From: Voacanga thouarsii
Taxonomy: Eukaryota; Streptophyta; Magnoliopsida; Gentianales; Apocynaceae
NCBI GenBank assembly: GCA_026120185.1
Contig: JANUWF010001783.1
Span: forward strand, 7,903,001 to 7,967,000
DNA: 64,000 bases
Direction: 5' to 3'
Shown one piece after another: positions 22,998 through 34,948 of this stretch (position 1 is its first letter; every line of letters starts with the position of its first letter). The notes beneath the pieces were generated by a model. The model saw only the letters and a program-made list of their open reading frames with translations, was not told the origin of the DNA and made no database searches. Made by a program: the position numbers and the translations under genes.

Positions 22998-25483
22998 CCC
23001 TTTTATGCATTATTAGATTCATCGTAGTCTCTGTGAGAATTGTTTTACGTGGGCATGTTAACTGAAAACATTTTAACCCGTTTCTTGGAATTGTTTCAAG
23101 AAGTTTTGAGTTCTTCTTATGCCTGAAAACCCTTTCATGTATAAGGTTAGATTATAGAAATTGTTTCTGTGAGTGTATCCTATGAAATTCGTTTCAAGTT
23201 TGGGTCTCTATTATATTCTAAAATTGTTCAGAATATAGACTGTTAATGAAACGAATTTTTTTTTTTATTCAGTGGGCTCTGGTTGCAACGAAAATGGCTC
23301 CTATAAAATTTATAGGAGATGTTTTTATAACAAGAATTAAGGTGTTAATTCTTGCACAAAAAAAAAAAGATTTTTCTGGGCGTGTTGTATTCTGAAAAAA
23401 AAAAAAACATTTTTTGAAGCATTTTTTCCCCTCATTTTTGTTATTTGAACTTTGCAAAGAATTGTTCTTTGTGTTGGTAGTTTTGTTCCTTTTGTTCTAT
23501 TTTCGTTTTACTGAACAGATGATCACTTTGAATGAGTTCATAGAACAGAAAATTAGAATGTTTCAGAGAATTGTTCTCTGAAATTGTTCAAAAGTCTTGA
23601 AGTTTTTTTTTTTTTTCCAGAACTCATTTCTAGGGAAAACAAAGAGAAAGAATGAAAATATATATATATATATATATTGTTTGGCCCAAGTCGCCGGCTC
23701 ACTAGAAGCCAAGCTACGGCTTGAGGCACAAACCTCCCAAGCCAAGTCGCGGCTTGCCTGGATGTTCTCCCAAAATCCGCAGCTCACTTGGATTGTCTTT
23801 TGCAATCCTTGGGAGGCATTGAGTATGCCTCCCTAGGATGCAACTCTTTTATTTAGTAAAAAAAAAAAAAAATCCTTTTTCCCCTTGTTTCATCTTCTTG
23901 TGAATGGCCCACGATCAATTTTTTTTCCCTTTTGTTTCTTTTTCAGCTAGTGGCCCACGGTTCAAGTTTTATTCTTTTCATCTAGTGCTCATTTTTTTTC
24001 CCCCAAAGTTTCTACTTTTGGCCTAACATATATTTTTTCAAAAATCTTGTTTTGGAAAATAATATATTTTCTAAAATAATGATTTTAGATTATATATTAT
24101 TTTAATTCCTAAAATATGATTTTAGTAATTAATATATTTTCTAAAATATTGATTTTAGATTATATATTATTTTAATTCTTAAAATATGATTTTAACAATT
24201 AATATATTTTTTAAAATATTAATTTTAGAATTTATTCTATTTTTCCAAAATAGTGATTTTGGAATTAATTTTAAGAATTAATATATTTTCTAAAATATTA
24301 ATTTTAGAAGTGATTTGGAAGGAAAAATCTCATTGAATGAGGGATGAAAAAATAATTTTCTTTTCGTGATCGCTGCCCCTTGAGACCCCCGCAAGGGGCG
24401 CTACCCCCTTAACCCCCGCCTGACGTTTTTTTCCAAATATGGGAACCCAAAAGTTTTTTTTTTCCCCTCAAAATAATGATTTTGTAAGTTTATATTTTAT
24501 GTAAATCTACCTGGAAATTTCCAAATTTTGATTTTGGAAATTTTTGTCAATTTCTAAAATTTGATTTTAGAAATTAATGTGTGTGTGTGTATTCTAAAAT
24601 TCTGATTTTAGATTTTATTTCTAAACTAATGATTTTGGAATTGTATGCTGTGTTTTATTTTGCTTAATGTGTTTTGAGCATGATGTTAGCATGGTGGATG
24701 GTTATGGACTAAAACCAAATATATCTATTTATATATTATTTACATTTTTTATTTTAATGAAATAGGGTCTGCGTGTCCTATCTTCTCTATTATTTTTGTG
24801 TAATTTCTCTTCTTATCTAAACTTCTCTCGAATGTAACTCGAGGTTTCTTTACGTAGGAAATTTATATAACTAGATTATATAGGTTTGATAGAGTTAGAA
24901 AATTATTTACAAGACAATAGAGATGGCCACTAAAATGAGGCGAGAGGGTAAGACCTTCTACTTATATCATGTATGAACACATAGGGCTAACCATATTAAA
25001 TTTCTTCGTGGCTCGAGAAAATTAATTTAGGCTAACCCAAGCTTACTTAACATTAGGCGTGTTCAAACTATGAAATTTTAAATTTCTGATTAATAGGTTG
25101 GGTTTAACTAATTATTTATCCTGGTTGGGCTAATTCAAGCATAAAAAAAATTAGAGACAAGATTGGGTTAGCTTAAAAGCTTTAAGATTAAAAAATATTA
25201 ATCACTCAATGATCTGGCAATTATATACGATATAATTAGTATTGGTTACCTACCGTTAAACTTAAAGGTAGCTTGTTAGGCTAATCCAATGCCATTCTTG
25301 AGGAATTTGGATACCGGTCCACTAGAAAAGCTTCCAATGAGCTTTTTCAGATCAATAGTGAGGGTTATTGGTTTGAGTAAAATAGTAGAATAAAATACGC
25401 TTAATTAAAAACCTAATTATTTACATTGCATGTGCATATACATTACGTTAATTTTCTATCTTCGCATCTAGGTCATCTGCATC
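22998..25483 (+). other. Copia-B leader, non-coding, with several internal repeats
   Basis: No ORF of note. It contains a TA run (23660-23677), a pair of GCGGCTTG/GCCAAG-type repeats (23690-23770), an AT-rich array of CTAAAAT..ATTTTAG units (24055-24310), a GC-rich hairpin-forming patch (about 24370-24425) and a TG run near 24580. A leader of 2.5 kb is long for Copia and may include foreign sequence. Confidence 0.6.
24055..24310. repeat. AT-rich tandem array of short inverted repeats
   Basis: Units built from 'aatatattttctaaaat' and 'attttagattatatatta' recur about three times. CTAAAAT...ATTTTAG inverted pairs lie inside each unit, and related units occur up to 24640. Confidence 0.8.
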
Positions 25484-26240
25484 ATGTCGACCAACCTAAA
25501 CTTGCATTGCATTTTGAAAACCAACAAAGTAACTAAAACAAACTTTCTCGAATGGTATAAAAACTTGAGAATTGTTCTGAACTCAGAAAAGTTGTTCTAC
25601 ATATTAGAGGCTCCTATTCTGTCACCACCAGCTCAAGATTCTCATACTGATGAGCATGTTGTCCATAAGAAGTATAAAGAGGATAGTGACACGGCATCCT
25701 GTGTGATGGTGGCATCAATAACCCATGAACTGCAAAAACAGTACGAGCATATAGATGCTTACTCGATTATATTAGATCTTTGAGAGCTGTTTGATGCCCA
25801 AACCAAAACAGAAATATATAAGATATCAAAACAACTATTCTGTTTAAAAATGGCTATGGTACTTCTGTGGACACTCATTGGCTGAAGATAATTGGCCTAA
25901 TTGAGAAGTTTGGGTCTCTTGGGTTTGTGATGGACAATGAATTAAGTATCTACTTATTTCTGCATTACTAAGTAGTTTTTCACAATTTATTATTAACTAC
26001 CAGATAATCAAGATTGAGTCCACTATACCCGAATTGATCAATCTTCTCAAAACTGCGGAGTCCTTCATGAAAAAGGAATCCAATGCAGTTATGTTGGTAG
26101 AATCTTCCTCTTTTAGGAAGAAAGTTCCTAAGAAGAAGAAGAAGACACCTACTAAGTCCAAAGAAAGAAGGAAGTAGCCACTAAAAGCCCATGCCATCAC
26201 TGTGGAAAGATGAGTTATTGGAAGCGCAACTACAAACCTA
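25484..26240 (+). pseudogene. Copia-B gag
   Basis: ATG 25484 opens MSTNLNLHCILKTNKVTKTN and FLEWYKNLRIVLNSEKLFYI, the usual start of UBN2-type Copia gag. It continues MVASITHELQKQYEHIDAYS, then a stop at 25781 (LDL*ELFDAQTKTEIYKIS), and decayed frames follow to about 26160. The zinc knuckle near 26194-26238 reads CHHCGKMSYWKRNY: the His and last Cys of CX2CX4HX4C are both Tyr. Not functional. Confidence 0.85.
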
Positions 26241-26299
26241 CTTTGAGACCGTTAAGACAAAGAAGGAAAAGAAGAAGCTTGCAGTCACTTCTACTTCTA

Positions 26300-28700
26300 C
26301 TTCTAATATGTTTATGATTGAGATTAATACTGTCTTTAGAAATAAGATATAGATATTAGATACCGGATGTGAATCTCATTTGTATAATAACTTGTAGGGA
26401 CTAAAGGACAATAGAAGGCTTGAGAAGGCCGACGTGGACCTACGTACTGCAAATGGAGCAAAAGTTGCTGCACTTGCTGTGGGGACTTACGAGCTACACC
26501 GACCTTTATGATTAGTTTTAGAACTTCAAAATTGTTATTATGTACTAGTTTTATTGAAAAATATTATCTCAATTGTGTATTTAAACTTGTATGGATTTCA
26601 TTTAATTTTTTTTTAAGAATAAATGTTGTTCTTTTATTGAATGATATCCATTGTGATCTTACAACTTTGGTTAATGGTTTATATGTTCTAGACATGGACA
26701 ATTCAATTCTCAATATAAACAATAAGAAATCAATGATAGATAATTCAATCTCATCTTATTTATAGCATTGTCGTTTAGGCCATATAAATGCGAATCGCGT
26801 TTCTAAGTAACACAAGCTAGGTGATTTAGGGTCATTTGCTTATGAATCATATGGCACATGCGAGTCTTGTTTATTTGGTAAAATGACTAAAACTTCTTTT
26901 TTTGGAAAAGGTGAAAGAGCCAAAGAGTCATTAGAACTTATATATTCTGATGTATGTAGACTAATGTCTATACAATCAAGAGGATGTTATCATTATTTCA
27001 TTATTTTTTATCGATGATTATTCACGATATAAGTATTTGTATTTAATGAAATACAAATAGGAAGCTTTTAAAAAGTTCAAAGACTCCAAGAATGAAGTAG
27101 AGAAACCACTTGAGAAAAGTATTATGACTCTAAGATCTGATCGAGGAGATGAATATTTAAGCTAAGATTTTCAAGATTATCTAAGAGATAATGGGGTATT
27201 ATCTTAATGGACTCCAATACATACACTTCAACATAATGGTGTATCTGAGAGAATAAATCAAACCCTTCTAGATATACGAACCATGATGGTTTCTGTAGAC
27301 TTACCAAAATCATTTTGGGGGTACGCACTAGAGAATCTTGTTTATGTTTTAAATAGAGTTTCGTAAAAAACGGTTGATACTACCCGTTTGAGATATTCTT
27401 CGGCAAGAAACCAAAGTTATCTCACTTAAGAGTATAGGGGTACTCTACCTTTGTCAAAAGGCCACAATCAAACAAACTTAATAGTAAGTCTGACAAGTGT
27501 TTGATTGTGGGTTATCCAAAAAAATCTTTAAAATATTACTTCTATCTCCCCTCCTAAAATAAAGTGTTTGTTTAGAAACATACTATCTTATTAGAGAAGG
27601 AGTACATGCTTAAAGGGAACAGTGGGAGTACAATTGAACTCAGTGAAGTTAAAAAAGAACAAACAAATAAAGATCAACCATTTTATCCCACATATATTGA
27701 GAGAATAGATGAACATTCGACTGCACAAGAACCTCATAGGTCGAGTAAGATACATGTGACACCTGAGAAATATTGATTTCTCATTAGTGACCATAAGGAT
27801 GTATTGCTTATAGATGATGATGAGCCTACTATTTACAAGGAAATTCTGAATAGTTCAGAATCTGACAAATGGCTTGAAGCCATGAAATCATAGATGGATT
27901 CCATGTATGATAACCAAGTATGGACTCTGATTGATGTACCTAAAGGAATTAAACTTATCATATGCAAATAGATTTTCAAGAAAAAAAAACTAACATGGAT
28001 GGTAATATAGTTACCTATAAAGCACAACTAGTGGCTAACAGTTATCGTCAATAGCATAGTATTAACCATGACGAAACCTTCTTACCAGTTACTATGCTAA
28101 AATCCATCAGAATGCTCCTAGCTATTGCCGCTCATTATGATTATGAGATCTGGAAAATGGATGTGAAAACAACTTTTATAAATGGAAACTTGACTGAGGA
28201 AGTGTATATGACACAATTTGAGAGTTTCACGACCAATGGTAGCACAAAAGAGTGCAAGCTGTAAAAGGTCCATTTATGGACTTAAGCAAGCTTTTAGGAG
28301 TTGGAACATTTGTTTTGATGAAACAACCAAAGTGTTTGGTTTTATTCAAAATATGGATGAATCTTGTGCATACAAGAAAAATAGTAGGAGTGCAATTATT
28401 TTCCTATCACTTTATGTAAATGATATATTACTAACATGAGATATTGTCTCTATTCTTCAATAAGTAAAAAGTATATTGATGTCAATTTTCAATCTGATAA
28501 TAATGACTACGAGTCACAATCAGGCTACATATTCAATTTGAGTGCTATCACTTGATTTGTGAAATCATTGATAAAAAAGATATAAAAGATAGAGAAAGTT
28601 CTCACGGATAAGAACATAGCTGACCCGCTTACAAAAGCACTATCCCTAAAGAAACATGACAGACATATTGAGTAATTCGATATTAGATAAATGAATAATT
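26300..28700 (+). pseudogene. Copia-B pol: protease, integrase, reverse transcriptase, vestigial RNase H
   Basis: Protease motif LDTGCESHLYNNL near 26355. Pre-integrase HCRLGHINANRVSK near 26767. Integrase core YSDVC near 26945 and PQHNGVSERINQTLLDI near 27230-27280. Reverse transcriptase starts near 27870 (SQMDSMYDNQVWTLIDVPKG, with a stop before it), continues with YGLKQAFRSWNICFDE near 28280, and has YVND near 28417-28428 where the catalytic motif is YVDD. About 60 bases later the sequence is already in RNase H (SQSGYIFNLSAIT, near 28516) and ends DKNIADPLTKAL (about 28605). Roughly 250 codons between these points are missing. Numerous stops. Confidence 0.85.
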
Positions 28701-28722
28701 GGCTCTAGTGTAAGTGGGAGTT

Positions 28723-30439
28723 TGTTAGTATTATGCCCTAGAGGCAATCACATGTATTTTGTATATTATGCATTATTAAATAAAACAATACATTCTTTAT
28801 CTTTCAGTTTATTTATTTATGCTTCCGTGTAAAATAACTGTTAGATAAAGTCTCAAATGCAACACTGTGTTAAAGAAATCATGATAGAGATCATGATGTT
28901 AGGTTCCTACTACACTGTATAGTTTTCGTACTTAAATTATCCCTAGTCATAGTATTAATGAGATAGGATATCATTAATACGTTAAGATTAGCACGTGTTA
29001 TACTTCCTGATTTGATCAGGCGGTGGTTCTTACATCTGTGAGTCTTGTGATACTCAGAGTTAACACGCGGATGCTTGTTACCTGAACAAATATATTGGAT
29101 GATCTAACTATGAGATAATCATATAAATAACTATTTAGTGCCAGTGATAGAATCTCATTATAGCAAATATGCAAATATCCTTGGACTTTAGATCTCCAAA
29201 GCAGTTTGTATGTTGAGTATTGTAATTTGATTCCAATCTCTGGAGTCCCTATAAGACCGCATATGGGATAGATATTGGGTATAACATGAAGCAAATGAAA
29301 ATAGTTGAGATGATCAATAAAAGATTTACCACACCTAATAATAGGAGTGAATATCTCACGGCCACTTGTACGAATCACTACTCGAGAAGTCCTTGGCCAA
29401 GGCGATTGTATATTAAAAATAGTTTCAATTGATACATATGATGAGTAGTGAATTCTGCGAACAAGTACTAAAATATTCAGACCAGAATTAATTTATTATT
29501 CTGAAAAAAAGTTGACACTAATTCCGTGCTTTAAACCGAATGAGATATTGTATGGTTAAATGAGTTTATTGCACTGTTATTTGGTATTGAAAGGTTCATG
29601 TCTAGTCACTTGACTTTCTATACTTTTGGGTAGTCATGATGTGTTGCTAAATACCGCTCATGATCTGCTGAGTATGGATTTATTAATTAGAGAATTAATA
29701 AATCAATCCTTATTAGAATTATTAAGTTAATTCTAAAATTATTAAGGATTTTTAATCTTAAATATGTTTAGATTAATTCATATTTTGCTACTAATAGACC
29801 AAAAAACCTAATAGGTCACATGTAATAAAGTCTTTAGCGCTCAATATATATTATTTTGATAATATTATATGGATTAATTATGAGAAGAGAAGAACTTTAT
29901 AGGTGAATTATAAGTTTGTTATAATTGAAGGACTTAATTACAATTATATGAACTTTAAGGACTTAATAGAATTTAATGAAACTTGGAGCACTTAATTGTA
30001 ATTATTGAAAGTCCTAATACCTATAAGGAAAAAAAAGGAAATCGTTCCTTTTACTGGGGTGAAAAACCTTGAAACAAAAACGGTGTGTTTCCTGTGAAAC
30101 TCTTCTTCTCTTCCACGAAAACTACCCTAGCTACCATTAATGCTTTTAGCAGAGGGTCTCGTCTTGCTTGAGCAATCGAACTTGTCTAGATTTCTGTCAG
30201 AGAAATCTCTATCCTTGAGATTTAATGACTTGAACAGGACGAAGAACATTATTCTAAGCCTGTACAAATTGCTGAATCGTGCCACAATTTGAAGAAGAAA
30301 TTTTTATTAACAGGGGTGGCACTGAAGGTATTTTCTTACATGTTTTGATTCCTTTTAACTCATGCTAGTGATCCTCGTTGTCTAGAATTCTTGTTTTTCT
30401 TCCGCTACGCAAATTTGTTTTGCATAGGGAATTCCTACA
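28723..30439 (+). repeat. 3' LTR of Copia-B
   Basis: TGTTAGTATTATGCCCTAGAGG at the start (28723), preceded by a polypurine tract, to ...GGGAATTCCTACA (30439). Length 1717 bp. The last 475 bp match the truncated 5' LTR. Confidence 0.9.
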
Positions 30440-33400
30440 ATGCTTCCACTTCTTCAATGCAAATACAATTGCTGCCAACTCTAAATCATGAGTAGGGTAA
30501 TTCACCTCATGAGGCCTCAATTTCATTGATATGTATACTATCATCATCTTTTTCTACATCAATACTCCTCTCATCTTTCTTTTGAGGCATCATTATACAC
30601 TACATAAGATTTATCCATTGCTGGTAAGGCCAAAATTAGAGATAAACTTAACCTTTGGTTCAACTCCAAGAAACTTTTTTCACAGTCTTCCGTCTAAACA
30701 TAAGGCACTTTCTTTTGGGTTAACCGGGTTAAAGGTAAAGCAAGTTTTGAAAATTCTTCAATATCCAACTAACCCATGAAACTTTGCATCTTTGTCGGGT
30801 TCTTCGAGTGCTTCCAATTTAATATAGCTTCAACCTTTGCAGGATTTACCATAGTCCCATCCTTAGATGCCACATGTCCTAAAAAGGCTACCTTCTTGAA
30901 TCAAAATTCACACTTACTAAACTTAGCATATAGTTTAGCTTCTCGTGACCTCTTAAATACTTTCCGCAAATGTTCTTCATGCTCTTACAAATTTTTAGAG
31001 TATTCCAAGATATCATTGATAAAAATAACGACAAATTATCTAAGTATGGCTGAATAACTCGATGCATGAGATCAATAAATGTAAGAGGGGCATTAGTGGC
31101 ACCAAAGGGCATTGCTACAAATTCATAGTACCCATAATGTGTATTAAATATGATCTTAGAAATATCTTCCTCTCAGATCCTAACTTGATAATGCCTCTGT
31201 CTTAAGTCCAACTTAGAATAACATCTAACACCTTGTAGTTGATCAAATAACTCATTCACTATAGGTAATGGATACTTATTCTTCATTGTCATGGTTTTTA
31301 ATTCCCGATAATTTATACACATCCTCAAGGTACCATCTTTTTTTTTTTTTTTCACAAATAGCATTAGCACTCCCCAAGGCAAGGTAGTAGGTCAAATAAA
31401 TCCATACTCTAACAATTCTTGTAATTGTTTCTTCAACTCCTCTAATTCTGTCGGTGCTATTCGATATAGAATCATAGAAATTGGTTCGACATTTGGTACT
31501 AAATCAATAGTAAACTCACTTTCTTTCTCTGGGGATAGTTCTTTTAACTCAGCTAGAAAAACATTCAAATATTCACAAACTACAGTTATATCTTCAGGTT
31601 TTCCAGGCTCAATTGGGTTATTTAAAAGATAAGCTAAGTATTTAGTTCAACCCTTATGCAACAATTTAGTGCCTTCACTCTAGATATCTAGTAATTATTC
31701 CTACTTACTTTCTCCTCCCAGAATTCTAATACATCTTTTCCCAATTCACAAAGCTGTGCAAATTTGTCCCTATAATCAACTCAGGCATTATGTTGAGATA
31801 GCCAATCCATTGCAAGAATAGCACCATAATCTTCGATACGTAAAAATATGAGATCTCCTCCCAACATTGTATCTCCTATTAATATCTCACATTCTAAACA
31901 CGTTTGATCACTATTCATTTATTTTCCCAAAGGAGTGCTAACGATCATCTCGTAAAGAACTTCTCTACCCTTAATTCCTATCATTTTAGCAAAAAGGTAA
32001 GTAATAAAAGAATGAGCGGAACTTGGATTTAAATGTTAGAATGTACTATGTATCTTTGTATTTTGGAAAGTAATAAAATACTCCATTCATTATGGTTGTT
32101 TTTTTTACATATATTTGCATATTAAAAGTCTAAGTGTGTTAGTAAGTAATCTACGTAATTGGGTCGTGATTTCATAATAAGGTGTAGATTATAAACTACT
32201 AACATATAAGCGAAAAATTATTCTTGGTCGATTAATAAAGTTTGGTACTTTATTAAGGTTTAGATTATTACACTATAATTTTTCAATATGGAATGATTTA
32301 CCTTTAACCAGTGAGTAGTCTTTTCATGCCAATAGAATTGGAACATGCAATAATAATTTTTATAAAAGTACTATAATAAATAAAAATTGGTCTATCACTG
32401 CTACTGCGTGGACGAGTACCCTAAGACTTGAGTATAAGTTAGTAGTCTGGTAAAATTGGACTTGTGAAATTTAATGTATGATAAGTGAGGTCTTATCGCA
32501 AGGTCAATAACATTGTACGTTGATATATGACTCTAATTAATTAAGACAGACTTATATAATAGAGTTTTTATACTTCATTTTATGAAAACATCATTCCCTT
32601 TTGATTGTTTGGGATAATCTAAATAATCCAAAGCCTTGGGAAATGTGACTAAAATATGTATGCTTTTGGATAAATCCTTGACATAAGTGAGTACATACTA
32701 GAAGTTATTAATTATCAGACTAGTTATCAAAGGATGGTAAATATCATTGAAAAATGTGTTAGTATAATTTTCGTATCTCAATGATGAGTGTTGTGTAGAA
32801 GGTTATTTTCGTCATTACATCAGTAAATCAAAGACACTACACTTGCAATATTATTCTTAGAGTAATGTTTTCATATAGTAGTAAATGGAATATTTAAAAT
32901 GATAAAATGCAACTATTTGTTAGTAGGGGTACTTTGGTTATTTTAATAACCAAGAATAATATGTCTTTTGGTTCTCAAAGTAGCTCAAGTAACCTTAATA
33001 AATTTGTTTTATTATGTGAGCTTATTAGATGAAATTAATATTAGAAGAATTATTCTAGGAGTCTAATTAATTATTTATTTAGGTTAGAATAATTAATTGG
33101 CTAATTTAATTAAATTAATTTATTAATTAACTGTCTTGGGTAGTTTTATATTAGGTCTAAGTGGATCAATTAACTAATATAAGAGTTATTTAATTAGTCC
33201 TGGACTAACTTGGAATAAAACCTTGGTCCATCAGGATTGTGGTAATGGCTTAAGAATTTTTAGAATCCTTAGGCCACCACCAGAAAAAGAAAAGGAAAAA
33301 GAAATATAGGAAATCTGTGGATATGTTGTACAAGGAAAAGGAAAGCTATTGTTTATAGTGTAGGTGTTGTGTGCTACTGAATGATCTTAGTTCACATAAC

Positions 33401-34440
33401 AACAGAGAAATAGCTTTCGGATTTCCTTAGACGTAGCCACCAGTTTTTCCTTTGGTCTTCGTTCTTTTTCCAAAAGCTCTCCCAATCTCTTCCAATTAAA
33501 TTCATCCTATTCTACTTTCACCAATGATTGTCCATAGGAGATTCGAAAATACTCTAGAAGGCAAAAATCTAGTAAATATGGTATACGTTAGATGCGAATG
33601 AGCCAACGGTTAGTTGGCATTCTCATGGAACAAGTGAACGTTCCAACACAAAAAGCTCCGTCAAACTTGAATCTGACACCGGTTGTTCAATCTGAGCATC
33701 TAAGAAGTAAGTACTCCTAGACTTTGGCTTGGAAAAAATTTAAAGTTGCTATTTTTCGCTGTGTTTTTATTTTCCCTCAATCCTTTAGTAATTAGATAGA
33801 TCTGTGCTAAGTAGGGCTCTCTTAAGTTCAGGATATAAGCCTTTCACAAAATGGCCAGTCCTGTCAGCTTCATCTTGAACTAAAAAGGGACAATACTTGG
33901 AGAGTCATGTAAATTCAGCAATATATTTTTCCATAGTTCTCATATCCTGTTTGAAATTTTGAAATTCATCCTCATTCCTTTCTACTATCCAATGAGGTAT
34001 AAATTCCTTTTTAAATGCTTTTCGAAATTTAACCCACTTCCATCCTTTTTGTTCCTTCTTATGCATCCACCAATCTTGAGCTAGTCCTTCAAGTTTAAAT
34101 ATAGAAAATTGCACTTTTTGTTGTTCTGTGTAATTCAGAGCTGCAAACATGTTTTCTATTTATTTTATCTATGATTTGGTTTCTTACTGCTGATTAGGTT
34201 TTCCATACAACGAAGGAGTTTGGAACTTTAGATATTGTTCTAAAGCCTGATCAGCTTCAACTTTCACTCTCTGTTCTTCTTTAGTGGAAGTCTCCCTCAG
34301 ACATTGCAATACTTCTATCATCTTCTAGAAAGTTTACATCATAGTATCCTCAATGATTCAACTGGCATTCTTTTGGCTAAATTATTTGCAATTAACTCTT
34401 CCGGATGATGGAGGGTATTACATTTTGGCAGTATCTGAGG
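30440..34440 (-). pseudogene. Ty3/gypsy gag-pol remnant, minus strand, broken at both RNase H and gag-protease
   Basis: Read leftwards: gag core at 34150-33785 (EGLAQDWWMHKKEQKGWKWV; ENLPTI-like region decayed; FVKGLYPELKRALLS), then a foreign block 33779-32034. Protease remains follow (LNPSSAHSFI; STPLGK; AILAMDWLSQHNA) at about 32030-31770. The reverse transcriptase has [38 protein letters not shown] and [13 protein letters not shown] at 31382-31173, then [20 protein letters not shown] at about 31112-31050. The catalytic motif is FIND (normally FxDD) at about 31015. RNase H has [19 protein letters not shown] at about 30505-30445 and is cut by the Copia-B LTR at 30439. The zinc knuckle, the rest of RNase H and integrase are absent. 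Stops and frameshifts occur throughout. Confidence 0.87.
32034..33779 (+). repeat. Probable solo LTR (Copia-like) inside the Gypsy remnant
   Basis: A 1.75 kb non-coding AT-rich block with borders TGTTAGAATG and ...TTTTCCCTCA, of the same size class and 5' TGTTAG start as the Copia-B LTR but not the same sequence. It separates gag (ending SNY at 33785) from protease (starting LNPSSAHSF at 32033). Flanking pentamers ttaaa and atcct do not match. Around 200 codons of gag C-terminus and knuckle are missing at the join. No primer site or internal domain was seen. Confidence 0.55.
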
Positions 34441-34948
34441 GGATAATGCGTTACTTAATTATGTTAATACCATTTCCCTTTATGAGATTAGCACACTCAT
34501 AAGAAAAATAAACATCATGTAGGTAGAAAACATAATATGCCTCTAGTTTATAACAAAACATGGGTTCCATTACACAAAATATTATACAAGCATACCTATC
34601 TTCACCTACCGTCCATACATACTAATATTATTTACAATAGCGTACCATATTCACAAGAACTCTCTAAGTACTATCACTGCTAAACTTGAAAACTGGGGGT
34701 CCAGAGTCTGAAAATACAAAGTAGTACTTAGGTTTATCTTATCCGAAGCCCCCAAGTTCTCAACCTCTAAACTATCATCAAAATCAAGATCACTTCCTGC
34801 TTCATGCTCTACTACTACATCATCTGTATCATTGTCTCCAATAGACATGAAGTGTCTACAAGTCTCACATGTTTCTATTTGTGCTCTATATAGATATATT
34901 TTATGTTTTTGTATATTTTCTCACATGCATTTTTTCTAGGATTTTACT
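34441..34948 (-). other. Gypsy leader or gag N-terminal region, decayed
   Basis: A minus-strand peptide beginning MSIGDNDTDDVVVEHEAGSD at 34848, acidic and without a recognised domain, precedes the gag core but is out of frame with it. It could be the start of gag or an unrelated chance ORF. Confidence 0.3.

Larger units (their letters stand above)
22510..30439 (+). mobile_element. Copia-B: Ty1/copia retrotransposon with truncated 5' LTR, inactivated
   Basis: A 5' LTR remnant (about 22510-22984), an initiator-Met primer site, a 2.5 kb leader, gag from ATG 25484, then knuckle, protease, integrase and reverse transcriptase remnants, a vestigial RNase H, a polypurine tract (aagtgggag, 28712-28720) and a complete 3' LTR (28723-30439). 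The right border abuts the RNase H coding sequence of the minus-strand Gypsy remnant. The reading frame is broken many times. Its left flank is not Gypsy sequence, so a deletion has removed the 5' LTR start and adjoining Gypsy DNA. Confidence 0.88.

Noticed and set aside
23660..23677. TA repeat as a possible regulatory site
   Set aside because: A simple dinucleotide microsatellite without further support.
32029..33784. A 5 bp target duplication around the LTR-like block in the Gypsy remnant
   Set aside because: The flanks ttaaa and atcct do not match in any nearby register.
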